The position numbers and the translations under genes are program-made. Of a stretch of 64,000 nucleotides of DNA, positions 11,701-22,951 are shown in pieces. Origin of the DNA: Primula veris (taxonomy: Eukaryota > Streptophyta > Magnoliopsida > Ericales > Primulaceae); the NCBI GenBank assembly GCA_963682055.1, contig OY821745.1, positions 9,989,501-10,053,500 of the forward strand. Direction: 5' to 3'. How positions within the stretch are numbered: position 1 is the first letter of the stretch; the number at the start of each line of letters is the position of its first letter. The notes under the pieces are model-generated. The model was given only the letters and a program-made list of their open reading frames with translations, did no database searches and was not told where the DNA came from.

Positions 11701-14700
11701 TTTCGATCTCGTCGCTCTGCCGGTAAATTATAATACAATTTTTTTTATCTGATTATTGTGTTGCTTGCTTGAATGCCTGATCATGGTTACTCAATTCCGA
11801 TATTTGGCTTCAGAATTTTTATTTTGTTGTCTAAAGGCGAAGAATATGCCAGCTAGAAATCCGATATGATTACAAGAATATTTCTTGAATTGTTTCACCT
11901 AAAAAGTTCTCTCCAGTATCCTTTAAATAACTCAATTGGTAAAGAAAAGGCTTTTCTCCTCATTCTGTTGTCACTCTATTTATCAGATTCGGATTGGTTG
12001 TTTATTTGTTTCCCTAAAGGTGTAGAATATGCCAATTATGAATCTGGTATGAGTATTTTAGGCAATCATTTTGATTATTTTTTACCTCTTCATAGCAGTT
12101 TGTGTTGCTAGTGTTGTGTTTCTAAGAGAATTAATCTGAATTTGCTTCATATAACTCTATTATTATTATTTTTGCTTCAAATTACTCCATATGTCAATCA
12201 TATCTTTTTCCTTTATCATCTCTGAGATGAAATCTTTGTTTCATAATATTTGTGCTGTTTTTTTTTTTAAAAAAAAGAAGTGAATTTCCCTTGCTGTTCT
12301 TATAGTTGTATCAGTTTTCTAATCCTACATATTGTGTTGATTTTTTTGGGGGGTTTCCTCCTCTCATTCTGTAGTTCATTACAATAATGCCATTTTCCCA
12401 AGCTCATAAATGTTTCAGTAATGTTTGTGTGTATCTATATTAGGGTGGAATGCCAGGGTCCGTACGGTTGAGAGACTGTGAGATTCTCCAAAAAATAACA
12501 AGCAAGCAAGCCGAGGAAAAGAGGTTATACAGTGCCATATGTGCTGCTCCAGCTATTACACTTCTCCCATGGGGCTTACTGAAGAAAAAACAGGTTTTCT
12601 ACTTACCTTGGAATTTGCACTTCTTAAAAGTTCCAGTTTTGGTACATCGTCAGCATGAAAAGGTTGTTTACACAAACGGGTATTAGGAATTACAACATGA
12701 TCAATAGTTCATGAAGACATGTCATTTTGTTAAGCTTCTGTAATCTCGGTTTCATATTCTACGGAAAATCTAAATTTACTCTTATAATACGCTTATTTGT
12801 AGACTTAGTACCTTTCACTTGTATAGTTGAATGGAAAGTTGGGTACCTGATGTCAGGTGACCCCAGATCTGTTATTTTGCCTTTGTGTTACATATTTGTC
12901 AATTTAATGTCCTCCTGTTGGATGCAAAAGCACAAAATTGACTAATAAGTATACACTATGGTAGTCATTTAATTTTACCTAGTACAAGGTACTAAACTGC
13001 ATGTCACTGATCCTAGAGGGTAAAAGACCCTGATAAACTATGCCAGTTCCTAAAGTCCACTTATGCGGTGAAACTTTTGCACTAACAATGTGTTAAAATT
13101 AAACTCATAATGCTTTCTGTTAATTGATATTGTAATTTATGGTGATTGACATTGTAATAATCTATTTATGGCAGTGGCAATCTCCAAGATATGCCACATG
13201 CCAATAACTCTACTATATAAAGAGATGTAGACAACCTTATGGGTATGTACTCGGTTTATACCCGTGCACATAGGTTCAGCCGAAGCACTTTAATTCTGTG
13301 TTCTTTTACTTCTTTCATTTTTCGTATGCCGGCTAAGAATATTTTAGTTTGTTCTGCAAGATGACGTGTCACCCGGCATTTTATCACCAACTTCCTAATT
13401 TCCGGGCAGTTAAATCAAACACCCTAGTATCGGGGGAGCTAACAACAAGCCGTGGCCCGGGTACTTGTTTTGAGTTTGCTTTAACATTAGTGGAGCAGCT
13501 TTTTGGGGAAACTGTTGCCCTAGAGATCGGAGAATTGCTGGTAAGGTTTGTGTATGAATCTGTCTGTTGTCCTTTTTTTTCCACCCTACTTATGTTGGTC
13601 ATTAGCTTGTACTTTTAATGAGAATTATGTTAATTGTCTCAATAGGACACTGAATTATTGTTCGGTTACAGCTTTTAAGCCGATTAGCTAGATATTCTAA
13701 GGTTGAGAAAAATGGCTGTATCATCCAAATTTTAAGGATTCTAAGCCTTTTCAGGCCACAACCCAGGAAAAATAAGCTTTTAAACTGGTAAACGAAAGAC
13801 AGTATAGCTTTTATATCAGCTTAACCAAACAACAAATCAAATTAATAAATCTGTCTGCGAGTCTGTGACTGTTATGCCCTACACTCACAGTGCCAGGAGA
13901 ATGCTTCGTAAAAAATGGAATCAAACATATGCGTTTTTTTTATTAATGGCTTGTAATACCTTTTATTTTAACTTTTCCTTTAGTTGATGGAAACGGCTAC
14001 GGATGATCAAAGAAAGGAAGAGTTTAATGGGGTTGAGTGGGCTGTTGACCATAATCCACGGGTAAGTCACTCTTTATCTTGCTCAAACCCATCTTATTGG
14101 CTGTTTTGGTTTATCTTAATTTGGTTGATCTTTATGATGCAAGTCTGTTTAGCAAGTAGATCACATAAAAATAAAATAATTGTTTGGTTGTTGCTTTTAA
14201 GCAAAGCTGGATTTTGGGTTTGGGATAAAGATAAGTTTCCCAGCTTAAAGCTTTCCAGCTTTTCCAGGCCGAAAACCAAAAAAAAAGAACTTAGCCTTTT
14301 AAGTGTCAACCAAATGCTGTCCAGCTTATAAGCAAAAAAGTTTAGAAGCTGATCTTAAGAGCTGCAACCAAAGAACTTCTATCCGGGTTAATATTGTTTA
14401 TTGTTATACTTACATAAGCTAAGCATTTAAGGTTTTGACTTAATGATGTCTTAAATGCAACAGGTTCTTATCCCAGTTGCAAACGGATGTGAAGGAATTG
14501 AAGTGGCAACACTTGCATCCATTTTACGCCGAGCAAAAGTTGACGTCATAATTGCTTCGCTTGAAAAGTCTTTACGCGTTTTAACATCACAAGGCACTAA
14601 AATTGTTGCAGACAAATTGATTGGCAGTACTGCTGAATCTGTATATGACGTGATTATTCTAACGGTAACGAAAAAACTTGCTATCAAAATTCCAAAGTTG

Positions 14701-17022
14701 CATTATTTTTGTGTTTAGCACATTTGGAGTTGGTCATTTACATGAACAAGAAGCTTTAGTTAGATTAAATAACATGACTCTGGTTGAGAACTTGAGATCA
14801 GTTTACTTTCTCGTTACAGTTAGGATTGTTTTGGCCAGGAGTTATATAGAGTTTATTTTATTTTTTTGTAATTTAGAAGTTATTTAGAGTTACATACACT
14901 AATATATGATCATATAATGATTTTGAACTCCAACCTACAAAAATCAGTAATTTGTGCACCCGAACTTAAATTTTTTCGTCTTCTTTTATTCACTACATAA
15001 GAGAAATTATAGGGTTGGGAACTTGAATAGAAAATCATGTTAGAATGGTTTACAACATTGAAAAGAAAACATGGGGCTAATGGTAGATAAACAATTTGTT
15101 TTTCCATACCTCATTAGTACACACATTCCCCCCCTATTTGGTACACTTGGTGTACTTGATCGTTTTGAAATGCCATGATAATGTACTAATGAGTGATGGC
15201 TACTTTTTGTTGGTTGGTAAACGAAATCGAAATCTGATACTTTAATATATTGACTTATTTATTTACGCCAACTTCAACACAGTACATTTCTACTGTCTTC
15301 ATTTCAAGTATAGGTTCTTTTGGAACTTGTTGGTGCTCATTATATATTTTGTACCACTTACAAGTTAATGTATATGGAATATCTGTATCTAACTTCAGTT
15401 AACACCTTTTATTGTTGATACAATTTGTTTAGGGAAAATCTGAGAGACTGCAAAAGTCGAGAGTTCTTAAGAAGCTACTAAAAGAACAAGAATCGGCTGG
15501 GAGGATGTTTGGAGTAATCTCCTCTTCATCAGAAGTCGTGCTTTTACAGGTATTATTCGAGGTTTGGTTTTGACACTATGTCGTCTTTTTGTAGGGAAAA
15601 TATCACCATTTTACTCCTAGTTGTCAGGTTTTAACAATTAGTACATACTATTAGTATTATATTTTATGAATTAGACACCCCTTTACGTATCATCAAAGAA
15701 TTAGTACACCAACATTGAATTTCAACTTAAAAGCATTGGTAATGTACTAAATTTTCGACCACACTGGTGTACTGAGCATCGATGTACACGTAATTAAACA
15801 ATAAGTACACTAGCCAAAAAATTTAAACTCTTTAACAGTGAATCTCATACGTTTGCACGCTAAATGCTCGACTTTTCATAAATCTATGCCTGCATTGTGA
15901 AAACATTGAAAAGTTGGTGTGTACTAATTATACGAATTAGTACACTAGTCAAGAAATTTAAACTCTTTAGCAGTGAATTTCATACGTTTGCGCGCTAAAT
16001 GACCAACTTTGCATATATCTGTATCTGCATTGTGAACATTGAAAGGTTGGTGTATTAATTATACGACTATTGTGTAGATTGGTGTATAAATTGTGAAGCT
16101 TAGTAATTTATCTACTAATTCATAAGAATTTGATAGAAGGTTGACAAAACTAATATTTCCCTTCTTTTGTTAAAGAAAGTGACATTAGCATAGAACGGTA
16201 ACTTGGAACTTGATCTGTAATTTTGTTCCATGTCATTCATCAGATATTTATCGAGTTATGTGTTAACATACACCGAAACGCTCTTTGACCATGCGCCTTC
16301 AATGCTTTTCTTCCTTCACATCTCCAATATGTATCCCTATATTACAAAGTAAAAGAAATCAGCTTAGGAGAATAGCTGTTTCATGAGTATGGAGATTAGG
16401 TTATTTAGTTGGTTATGTACAGTTTTCCTTGAATCTATTATCACCAGAAAAGTTTTGTAGAGTAGTAATCTATAATGCAATTAGCTTGAAACTATAATTT
16501 TTATTATTTTGTTTTTCATTGTTTCCGTCATTCCTATCCATTTCTAAATAGTTCCGCCATTTTTTAGATCTTTCTAGATTATTATCGCTCACGATTTCAC
16601 TTGTACTTCTATGCATGAAATTCTTTTAAATTGATTACAGTGCTCCTACTAATTTCAAATAAACTCCTCATTTTGTTTTTTTACAGATGATTATACTGCT
16701 TTTTAATTACTCTTGTATAGCAGGTTGCTCGCTTCCATTTGCCGTTTTCTTTTTATTTATTTCTATTTTGTTCCAAAATATGCTAATAAATATAAATTTA
16801 TACAATCAGGATAAGAAAGCCACTGCTCATTCTTCAGTCAATCGAAACCTCGACAATGAAACAGTGAGAAGTGCTAGAGTGGTTATCGACGGGAAACTAA
16901 TTACAAGCAAGGGTCTCGCTACAACTATGGATTTTGGGTTGGCTATAGTTGGGAAATTATTTGGTCATGCAAGAGCAAGGAGTGTAGCTGAGGGTCTTGT
17001 TTTTGAGTACCCGAGAAACTAG
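8729..17022 (+). CDS. DJ1C: DJ-1 homolog C, plastid two-domain DJ-1/PfpI protein
   Basis: Eight exons join in frame: 8729-8887, 11522-11722, 12444-12593, 13361-13540, 13984-14061, 14464-14664, 15433-15549 (or to 15561) and 16810-17022, giving 432 or 436 residues. Exon 1 encodes a Ser/Thr-rich, acid-poor transit peptide. Two DJ-1/PfpI domains follow, starting [14 protein letters not shown] (residue 54) and [14 protein letters not shown] (residue 257); their first exons are both 201 bp, showing the internal duplication. Domain 1 keeps GGMPG and a nucleophile-elbow Cys (AICAAP, about residue 153). Domain 2 has Ser there (about 353) and lacks the PGGxxG loop. Arabidopsis DJ1C is needed for chloroplast development. 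The exon 7 donor is ambiguous: CAG|GTATTA is the stronger site, but GAG|GTTTGG, four codons later, fits the family better. Confidence 0.9.
8888..10900 (+). repeat. About 18 diverged tandem copies of the intron 5' end in DJ1C intron 1
   Basis: A unit of the form GGTACTTTCTTT-ACAACAATTTGAAGG ... GAACTTAGTGTTGAG ... GATAATCT-GAGGTAAA recurs through intron 1, roughly every 80-135 bp. Unit starts are near 8887, 9022, 9126, 9260, 9355, 9435, 9514, 9708, 10171, 10306, 10427, 10551, 10670 and 10812, with weaker ones between. The unit is the intron's own 5' end, so the donor GGTA is duplicated many times. At 9327-9356 the copy also includes the last 28 or so bases of exon 1. Confidence 0.85.
13660..13835. 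mobile_element. MITE-like element with AGCTTTTAAGC ends, DJ1C intron 4
   Basis: The left side has CAGCTTTTAAGC (about 13669) and the right side TCAGCTTAACCAAACAA (about 13818-13834), with an AAGCTTTTAAAC inside. It belongs to a family dispersed through introns of this window, whose ends read roughly TTTGGTTG-AGCTTTTAAGC. Boundaries are approximate. Confidence 0.45.
14180..14375. mobile_element. MITE-like element with AGCTTTTAAGC ends, DJ1C intron 5
   Basis: It starts TTGTTTGGTTGTTGCTTTTA near 14180 and ends AAGAGCTGCAACCAAAG near 14372. Left and right ends are imperfect reverse complements. This is the clearest copy of the dispersed family in DJ1C. Target duplication was not resolved. Confidence 0.5.
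15800..16072 (+). repeat. Two 135-bp direct repeats in DJ1C intron 7
   Basis: The unit starting GTACACTAG(C/T)C at 15805 and again at 15940 includes TTTAAACTCTTTA.CAGTGAAT and CATACGTTTGC.CGCTAAATG. The two copies are very similar and directly adjacent. Confidence 0.8.
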
Positions 17023-17881
17023 TAAAACAACCTTAAAACTGTAGGATTTTCAGGATCTAAACTTTCCCTAGCCAACCTATACAAGGGCCGGTGTGACTTA
17101 TATGAGGCAGTTGAAGGGGCAGATTGTTATGTTTATGTAGTAAGATAGTTGAGTGATGCTTAGCCCTGGATTTATTTTTCTTTTGCTTAAAAGTTCGACT
17201 GCGTTTGGTTGACCAGCTCAGACAGTTTTTTCTGGATTTTTGTCCCGATAAATGCTTTTTTAAGCTGGATGAACCTAGGATTTTCCCGAATCTAAAAAAT
17301 CCAACTAACTTGCTTAAAAGCTGCAAGCAGACAAGCTCTTAGTGAAAACATCTCAAGATGGCTTAGATAGTTACTCCACGTTGCTTGTTATTGGTGGTGT
17401 CAAGTTAGGAAAACAGTTGTGGAGATCGTACCTGCTAATAAGGGTTGTTTTTGGTTTGGCTCTATAATTACCCTGTAATTTATTGTAATGTTGAAATCTC
17501 ATCGATCTAATTCTAAAGTATTGTATTTAGGATTTTGATTATTTGATTCTATATTTGTAAAAAAAAAAAAATCCACATTCATGATTGCTAATGAAACAAG
17601 GAAAAACTTGGCTAGAAATATGGATCCCAGATTTGAAAAGAGGCCGAGCATACATAGTTGAAGCTCAAACTTATTCATATGTATATACGTATTAGGTGGA
17701 AGAACAGTAAAAAGACCCATTTATATGTTGATATCTTGACTTTGTACATGTTTGAATTGCCAACTTAATACCGAGTTATGGGCATTTACTGGAAGAGAAA
17801 CCAACTTCTTTCCTACCCTTGTATAAACGATTATCTTCTGAACATTGCAGCCAAAGAAAGGCTAATACATTTGAGTTTATG
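17023..17881 (+). other. DJ1C 3' flank with one MITE-like insert
   Basis: This is noncoding DNA after the DJ1C stop. A copy of the AGCTTTTAAGC-type MITE family lies at about 17172-17340 (left CTTAAAAGTTCGACTGCGTTTGG, right GCTTAAAAGCTGCAAGC). No clear reading frame is seen, and the poly(A) site cannot be fixed. Confidence 0.5.
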
Positions 17882-18378
17882 GTTTCAAAAGTCGCTAGAC
17901 GGACTAAAAGCGGGAGGTGGGGCCTGAGGGATTAGGTGATTAAGCGGGGTCTAGACAGAAAAACCATATTTTAACATTTTCGTGTGGATTTTTGTATTTT
18001 CAGTTGGCATGTAGGTTGTAAATGCAATTAACAAGCTAAATTAAAAATTTATACATTATTAGTTTATCGGTATAGTATCAAGATTTCAACAAAATGTATG
18101 TAAATAGTATATATGTACAGTCGAGCATAAACCAAAATAAATATAGATATGCATTAAAAGACAAATTGTAAACTCAAAATTTGATTGATTATAAACATGA
18201 TTTTTGTACTAAGAATTTTAAAAAAAAATTAATAAAAAAAATTCACTAATTCCGACTAGATTGACTTGTTTGACTCGGGTTTGACCATATCAAAATACCT
18301 ACATTAATCGGGGTTCTAGACCGGGACCTGGGGTTTAAGCGGGGATTAATTGGAGAAAGGCGGAACTTTTGAAACAGA
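17882..18378. mobile_element. MULE-type MITE with 9-bp target duplication
   Basis: GAGTTTATG flanks the element on both sides (17873-17881 and 18379-18387), a 9-bp duplication typical of Mutator-like elements. The ends are inverted: GTTTCAAAAGT at the left and ACTTTTGAAAC at 18365-18375. GC-rich subterminal parts carry AAGCGGGG and TCTAGAC motifs on both sides. The 497-bp element has no coding capacity. Confidence 0.75.
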
Positions 18379-18987
18379 GAGTTTATGTAATGATCACAAA
18401 ATGCAAGGATTTACTTCTAGTGAAAAATAATAATAAGTGTATTTGTCTGACTTCGATACCAGATCCATTTGGACACCAACAGATTTTATTTCATACTAAT
18501 AATTAAATTCCTGTTTATATATATTAAACATCAGACATAGTGATGTTTACTCCAATATTTCACCATACTTTAAAATGATTTCTAAACAAAAAAACTTCAG
18601 CCCTATAAATTCTCGTGTGACCAGCCTCACTAGACAATGAAGGTTTCATCGATAAACACGTCATCGTCTGGAGGAGGTCTACCGTTGCGACACTGAAAAG
18701 TGGTATTGGGGCTCATTTAAAAAAGCTGGGGTGTTATCCTGAACTGTCAAGGAAGCAACACTTGATGGAAATAAAAGTTCCGACTACCATCAAATGAATA
18801 ATTTTGAAATAAATAAGGTAACGAAAATTCTCCCAATTTTTGAAGAAAGTACAAATGGCTATGTTGAATATTCTTAAAGTCGCATGAAAAATTGAACATG
18901 TTAATTAAACTGATTTGGTTCAGATCAGTTTTGGTGTCTTAGTTTGCAAGTAAATAGGAAATGAGAAATGATGGTTTGGATTATAAT
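18379..18987. other. Intergenic stretch with a short coding-like fragment
   Basis: Mostly AT-rich, with no recognisable domain. On the minus strand 18716 down to 18630 reads a 28-residue open frame ending at a stop, with composition unlike its surroundings (PPPDDDVFIDETFIV at its end). It could be the last exon of a lost gene or chance; no family was recognised. Confidence 0.35.
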
Positions 18988-19990
18988 TGTTGGTTTGCGT
19001 ATACGAAATAATAATAAATAAATAATACAAGCACTGAATTGTAATAAACAACAAACAGTTTAATCTTTTATTAATTCAGAATGGGTACTAAAATTACAGA
19101 TTACAAATTTTATGGTCTGACTAGTAATTAAAACAAACTGTTAGTCAGATTATTATTAATTAATAATCTGACGGACTGAATTGTAATAAACAGAAACTGG
19201 CGGACTGGAAAGTAGAAACTTAACAGCCGGACTGTTCTGATTGGAAAAAGAAATTACTGGACTGAAATGAAATGAAACTATACTAAATTACAGAAATGAA
19301 ATTACAGAAAATAAAAACAGTAATTTAAATAAATTACAGAAAAGGAAAGACAGAATTGAAATACTACAGCTAGGTATAAAAAATTAAAATACAGAAATGA
19401 AATTACATAATTCAAATTAGTGAAATGAAATGACAGAAAGTAAATTGCTGAAATGAAAAGACAGAAAAATAAAAGATGAGGCGACTATTTAACAGTCTGC
19501 CCTTAATCGATATTCGCCCAACCACCTTAAGGTTTCTGGTTGCGTTGGCGCTTCGATCCCAATGTACAACGTCTCAAATGACTCGCCAGAAACTGACGAC
19601 GAGTTAAGGGCGAGCTGTTGGTGGTTGGTTCTCTCTCTTTCTATATGCTATGTATGTAGAGTTTTTTCAGAATGTAAAAAAATGTTGTGTTGAGAGTGGG
19701 GGAGGGGCTGCTTATTTATAGCCTGGGCTGAAATCTCCGCCATAAATGGTCACTTGATTCAACAATCGAAATTGCTGAATTAATTGTGTAATTATTCTCA
19801 TTTAATTGCATCAGTTACAAGCTTGCTGGAAATTTACGGACTGTTTTGTGATTATTCAAAACTCTCTAACTTTCTTGGAACCAGAACTAGAACCGGAACA
19901 TTCCACAAGTCCCAAGTCCCAAGTCCCAAGTCTGAAGGCCCAAGTCCCAGCGATTTGAGACCCGTGCTCGAGCCCGAGACCGAGACCGAT
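18988..19990 (-). repeat. Truncated 3' LTR of the copia-type element
   Basis: It aligns with 21994-23520 apart from the nested insert, from TGTTGGTTTGCGTATACG at the plus-strand left edge to the CGAGACCGAGACC tract. It lacks the segment matching 23520-23915. A short CCCAAGT tandem repeat (about 19906-19930) sits near the deletion junction. Confidence 0.75.
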
Positions 19991-20804
19991 TGCCGGTCCT
20001 GTTACAGTCTGCGGCCCGATGGCCAGTCCTGTTACACACAAAACAAGTTTCCGCCAATTTCTTTGCGGCAATAGCACTACCTCCGTTGTTAGAGTGTTTA
20101 CGCTTGACATTGGAGCTCTTGACCACATTGGCCTTTGCCATCGAGGTACTAGCAGCACCACATTTCTTTACAGAACGGCGGTTGCTCACCTTGATATTGA
20201 GCTTCCCAATGAGCCCCTCCAACTTCATTTCCTTCCTTTTATGTTTTAGGTAGTTTTGAAAGTTTTTTCAAGATGGTGGCAGTTTCTCAATCATGAGTCC
20301 CATATGAAAAGGCTCATTAATCACTAGGCCTTCAGCTTCAAGGCGATGGTAAATGAGTTGAATCTCCTCAATTTGCTCCATGACACCCCTGCTGTTAGTC
20401 ATACGGTACTCATGAAAGTCTGTGACAACAAATCTCTTTGTGCCAGCGTTATTCACTTTGTACTTGTTCTCGAGAGTTTCCCACAGCTCTTTTGCAGTAG
20501 CTTTGGGCTCGGAAACACTGAATATCGTGTCATATAGAGCACACATGATATAGTTCTTGCATAGGTAGTCGGCATGTCGCCATGCCTCAACTGCAGAGAA
20601 CGACTGCTCGTCCAAATCGTCCCCGCTTAGGACGGGAGCAGTCTCCTTAAGAAACTGAGTCAGATTAAAGGTTGTCATGTAAAACAGCATCTTTTGCTGC
20701 CAACATTTGAAGTTGTCCCCCTTAAACTTTTTCGGTTTCTCCAGATGAGAAGTCGGCAAAGTAGGCATATCCGAATGCATCGGTGCCATGCCCTTGGCCG
20801 TAGC
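19890..20804 (-). pseudogene. Copia-type Gag polyprotein with CCHC zinc knuckle, one nonsense codon
   Basis: Read on the minus strand, the frame runs from the nested-repeat junction near 20804 and encodes a copia Gag core (KFKGDNFKCWQQKM near the start, ATAKELWETLENKY in the middle, IEKLPPS near the end). A TGA at 20268-20270 follows LPPS, where the family has Trp (PPSW). The same frame continues past it to a CCHC knuckle, CFVCNRTGHRAADC (about 19974-20015 by plus coordinates). The extreme N-terminal residues come from the inserted repeat, not gag. After the knuckle the frame enters LTR-derived Arg/Ser-rich sequence. Gag would coat retrotransposon RNA; this copy makes at most a truncated protein. 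Confidence 0.8.
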
Positions 20805-21690
20805 TAGGGGTGGGTTAGGTTCGGGACCCGACCCGTAAACGTTCAACCCGTATCCCGACCCGATTACTTTTGGAATTAAAAAAAAAATCCCGATCCCGAC
20901 CGGACAAAAGTCGGGACCCGACTTTTTCGGGACTCGAATTTTCGGGATCCCGTAGGGTTGGGATATGTTTACCCCGAATCTCCCGACATATTTTTTTATT
21001 TTACGACGACATCATTTTTTATTAACAAATTTCATTTGAGAAGTTTAAACATGTTATTAACACGAAACATAATCCTAGTTTAAATATAATATTCCTAATA
21101 AATGAAAAAAGAAATTAACATGTAGTAGAAAAAATAGTGTGAAACTACAAATAATGAAGTATATAAAAAAATTGATACGTTTTTTATCAGATTCTTTTAG
21201 TATTTAGTTTTATTCACACAAGCAACAATTATCATACTAAATGAGATACATTATCATTATATTTTTATAATCGGAAAATAATAATTGTTTATCTTTCTTC
21301 AAAATAACAATATAATTTTTTAATTGAAGTATATTGTTTATTTTAATAGTTTCATATATTCAAAACTATAAATATATATTATACTTATATAATTATAACT
21401 AATATGTAAAACAAAAAGGATTATAGTTCATATGGTAGAATGCTTACATTGCATGCTAGAGGTACAATGTTCGATTCTCATTAGTTGCATTTGATATAAA
21501 TTAATTTAGATTTTTATATTAAATATAAATTAATTAAAAAATCGGGCCGGGACACCCGACGAAATCAAAATTGTCACCCGATCCTGATCCTAAAGTTTGT
21601 CGGGTCGGGACAAAACCCGACATTTTCAGGTCGGGACTATTCTTTGGTCGGAAAATTTCGGGTCGGGACACAGGTTGAGTCGGGATGTAC
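20803..21690. mobile_element. Repeat with CCCGACCCG-rich ends and a tRNA-Ala-like segment (copy 1)
   Basis: It starts CTAGGGGTGGGTTAGG at about 20804 and ends in GGGTCGGGA-rich sequence near 21685. The two ends hold complementary C-rich and G-rich arrays, so it can fold back. The AT-rich middle contains a tRNA-Ala-like segment (21418-21489). It is inserted in the gag gene of the surrounding retrotransposon. A related copy is at 27295-28790. Class is uncertain: fold-back/MITE or SINE-derived. Confidence 0.6.
21418..21489 (+). pseudogene. tRNA-Ala(TGC)-like segment inside the repeat
   Basis: Over 72 bases the order of landmarks fits plant tRNA-Ala: an A-box-like TATGGTAGAATG, an anticodon loop containing TTGCATG (TGC anticodon), AGAGGTAC in the variable region, and a B-box GTTCGATTC. 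The acceptor stem no longer pairs well, so a working tRNA is unlikely. A second, more diverged version is at 28601-28672. Confidence 0.6.
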
Positions 21691-21993
21691 AATTAATCTT
21701 ATAAACAAAACAGCAAAACAGAAATTTGCGTTTGTAAAATAATTTTAAAAGATAGAATTTTAAACGGTCTGTACCAAAAAGATTATAAAATGTTTCTACT
21801 TGAATACCAATACGGTTGGGGTACCAAAAAGATCCTTTTAAGAAAAGACAATATTGTTCGGAATTTTTCTTTGCAAATCAGATTCTAATATGATTTAGAA
21901 TTGAAAGTAAAAAAACATTATTTCTTATATATTAAATAAAATAAATTATACTATATAGTACACGAAAGAAACAAAATAAATATCGGTTAAGAT

Positions 21994-22899
21994 TGTTGGT
22001 TTTCGTGTACGAAATAACAATAAATAAATAATACAATGACTGAATTGTAATAAACAACAAACAGTTTAATCTTTTATTAATTCAGAATGGTTACTAAAAT
22101 TACAGATTACAAACTGTATGGTCTGACTAGTAATTAAAACAAAGTGTTAGTCAGATTATTATTAATTAATAATCTGACAGACTCAATTGTAATAAACAGA
22201 AACTGCCGGACTGTAAAGTAAAAACTTAACAGACGGACTGTTCTGATTGGAAAAAGAAATTACTGGACTGAAATGAAACTATACTAAATTACAGAAATAA
22301 AATTAGATATATGGAAACATTACTTTAAATAAATTACAGAAAAGGAAAGACAGAATTAAAATACTACAGCTAGGTACAGAAAATTAAAATACATAAATGA
22401 AATTATAGAATTGAAATTATCGAAATGAAATGACATAAAGTAAATTGCTGAAATGAAAAGACAAAAAAAAAAAAACGAGGCGACTGTTAAACAGTCTGTC
22501 CTTAATCGATATTCGCCCAACCAACTTCCGGTTTCTGGTTGCGTTGGCTAGGGGTGGGCACGGGGCGGATTTGTTTCAATCCTAACCCAACCCGTAAAAT
22601 AAATGGCGGGGCGGATTGGGGCGGATTGATGAAATTTAAATCTCAACCCGTTACAATTAAAACCCCAACCCAACCCAATCCAACCCGCAATTTTGCGGAT
22701 TGTGGCGGGTTGAGTTTAGATTGATTCTTAAACCCAATTTTTTCATAGTTTGCATAATCAACCAAAATTTTAAAATAAATTGAATATTTCAAACAGAAAT
22801 ATAAATTAAACACAATCAAAGTACGTTTAGAACATTCACGAACAAGTAATAAAACTAAAATATAACAATAATTAAAGGTTGGTAATTAAAATACACACA

Positions 22900-22951
<52 letters not shown>

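Noticed and set aside
21418..21489. A functional tRNA-Ala gene
   Set aside because: The acceptor stem does not pair and the segment lies within a repeat with a second decayed copy.
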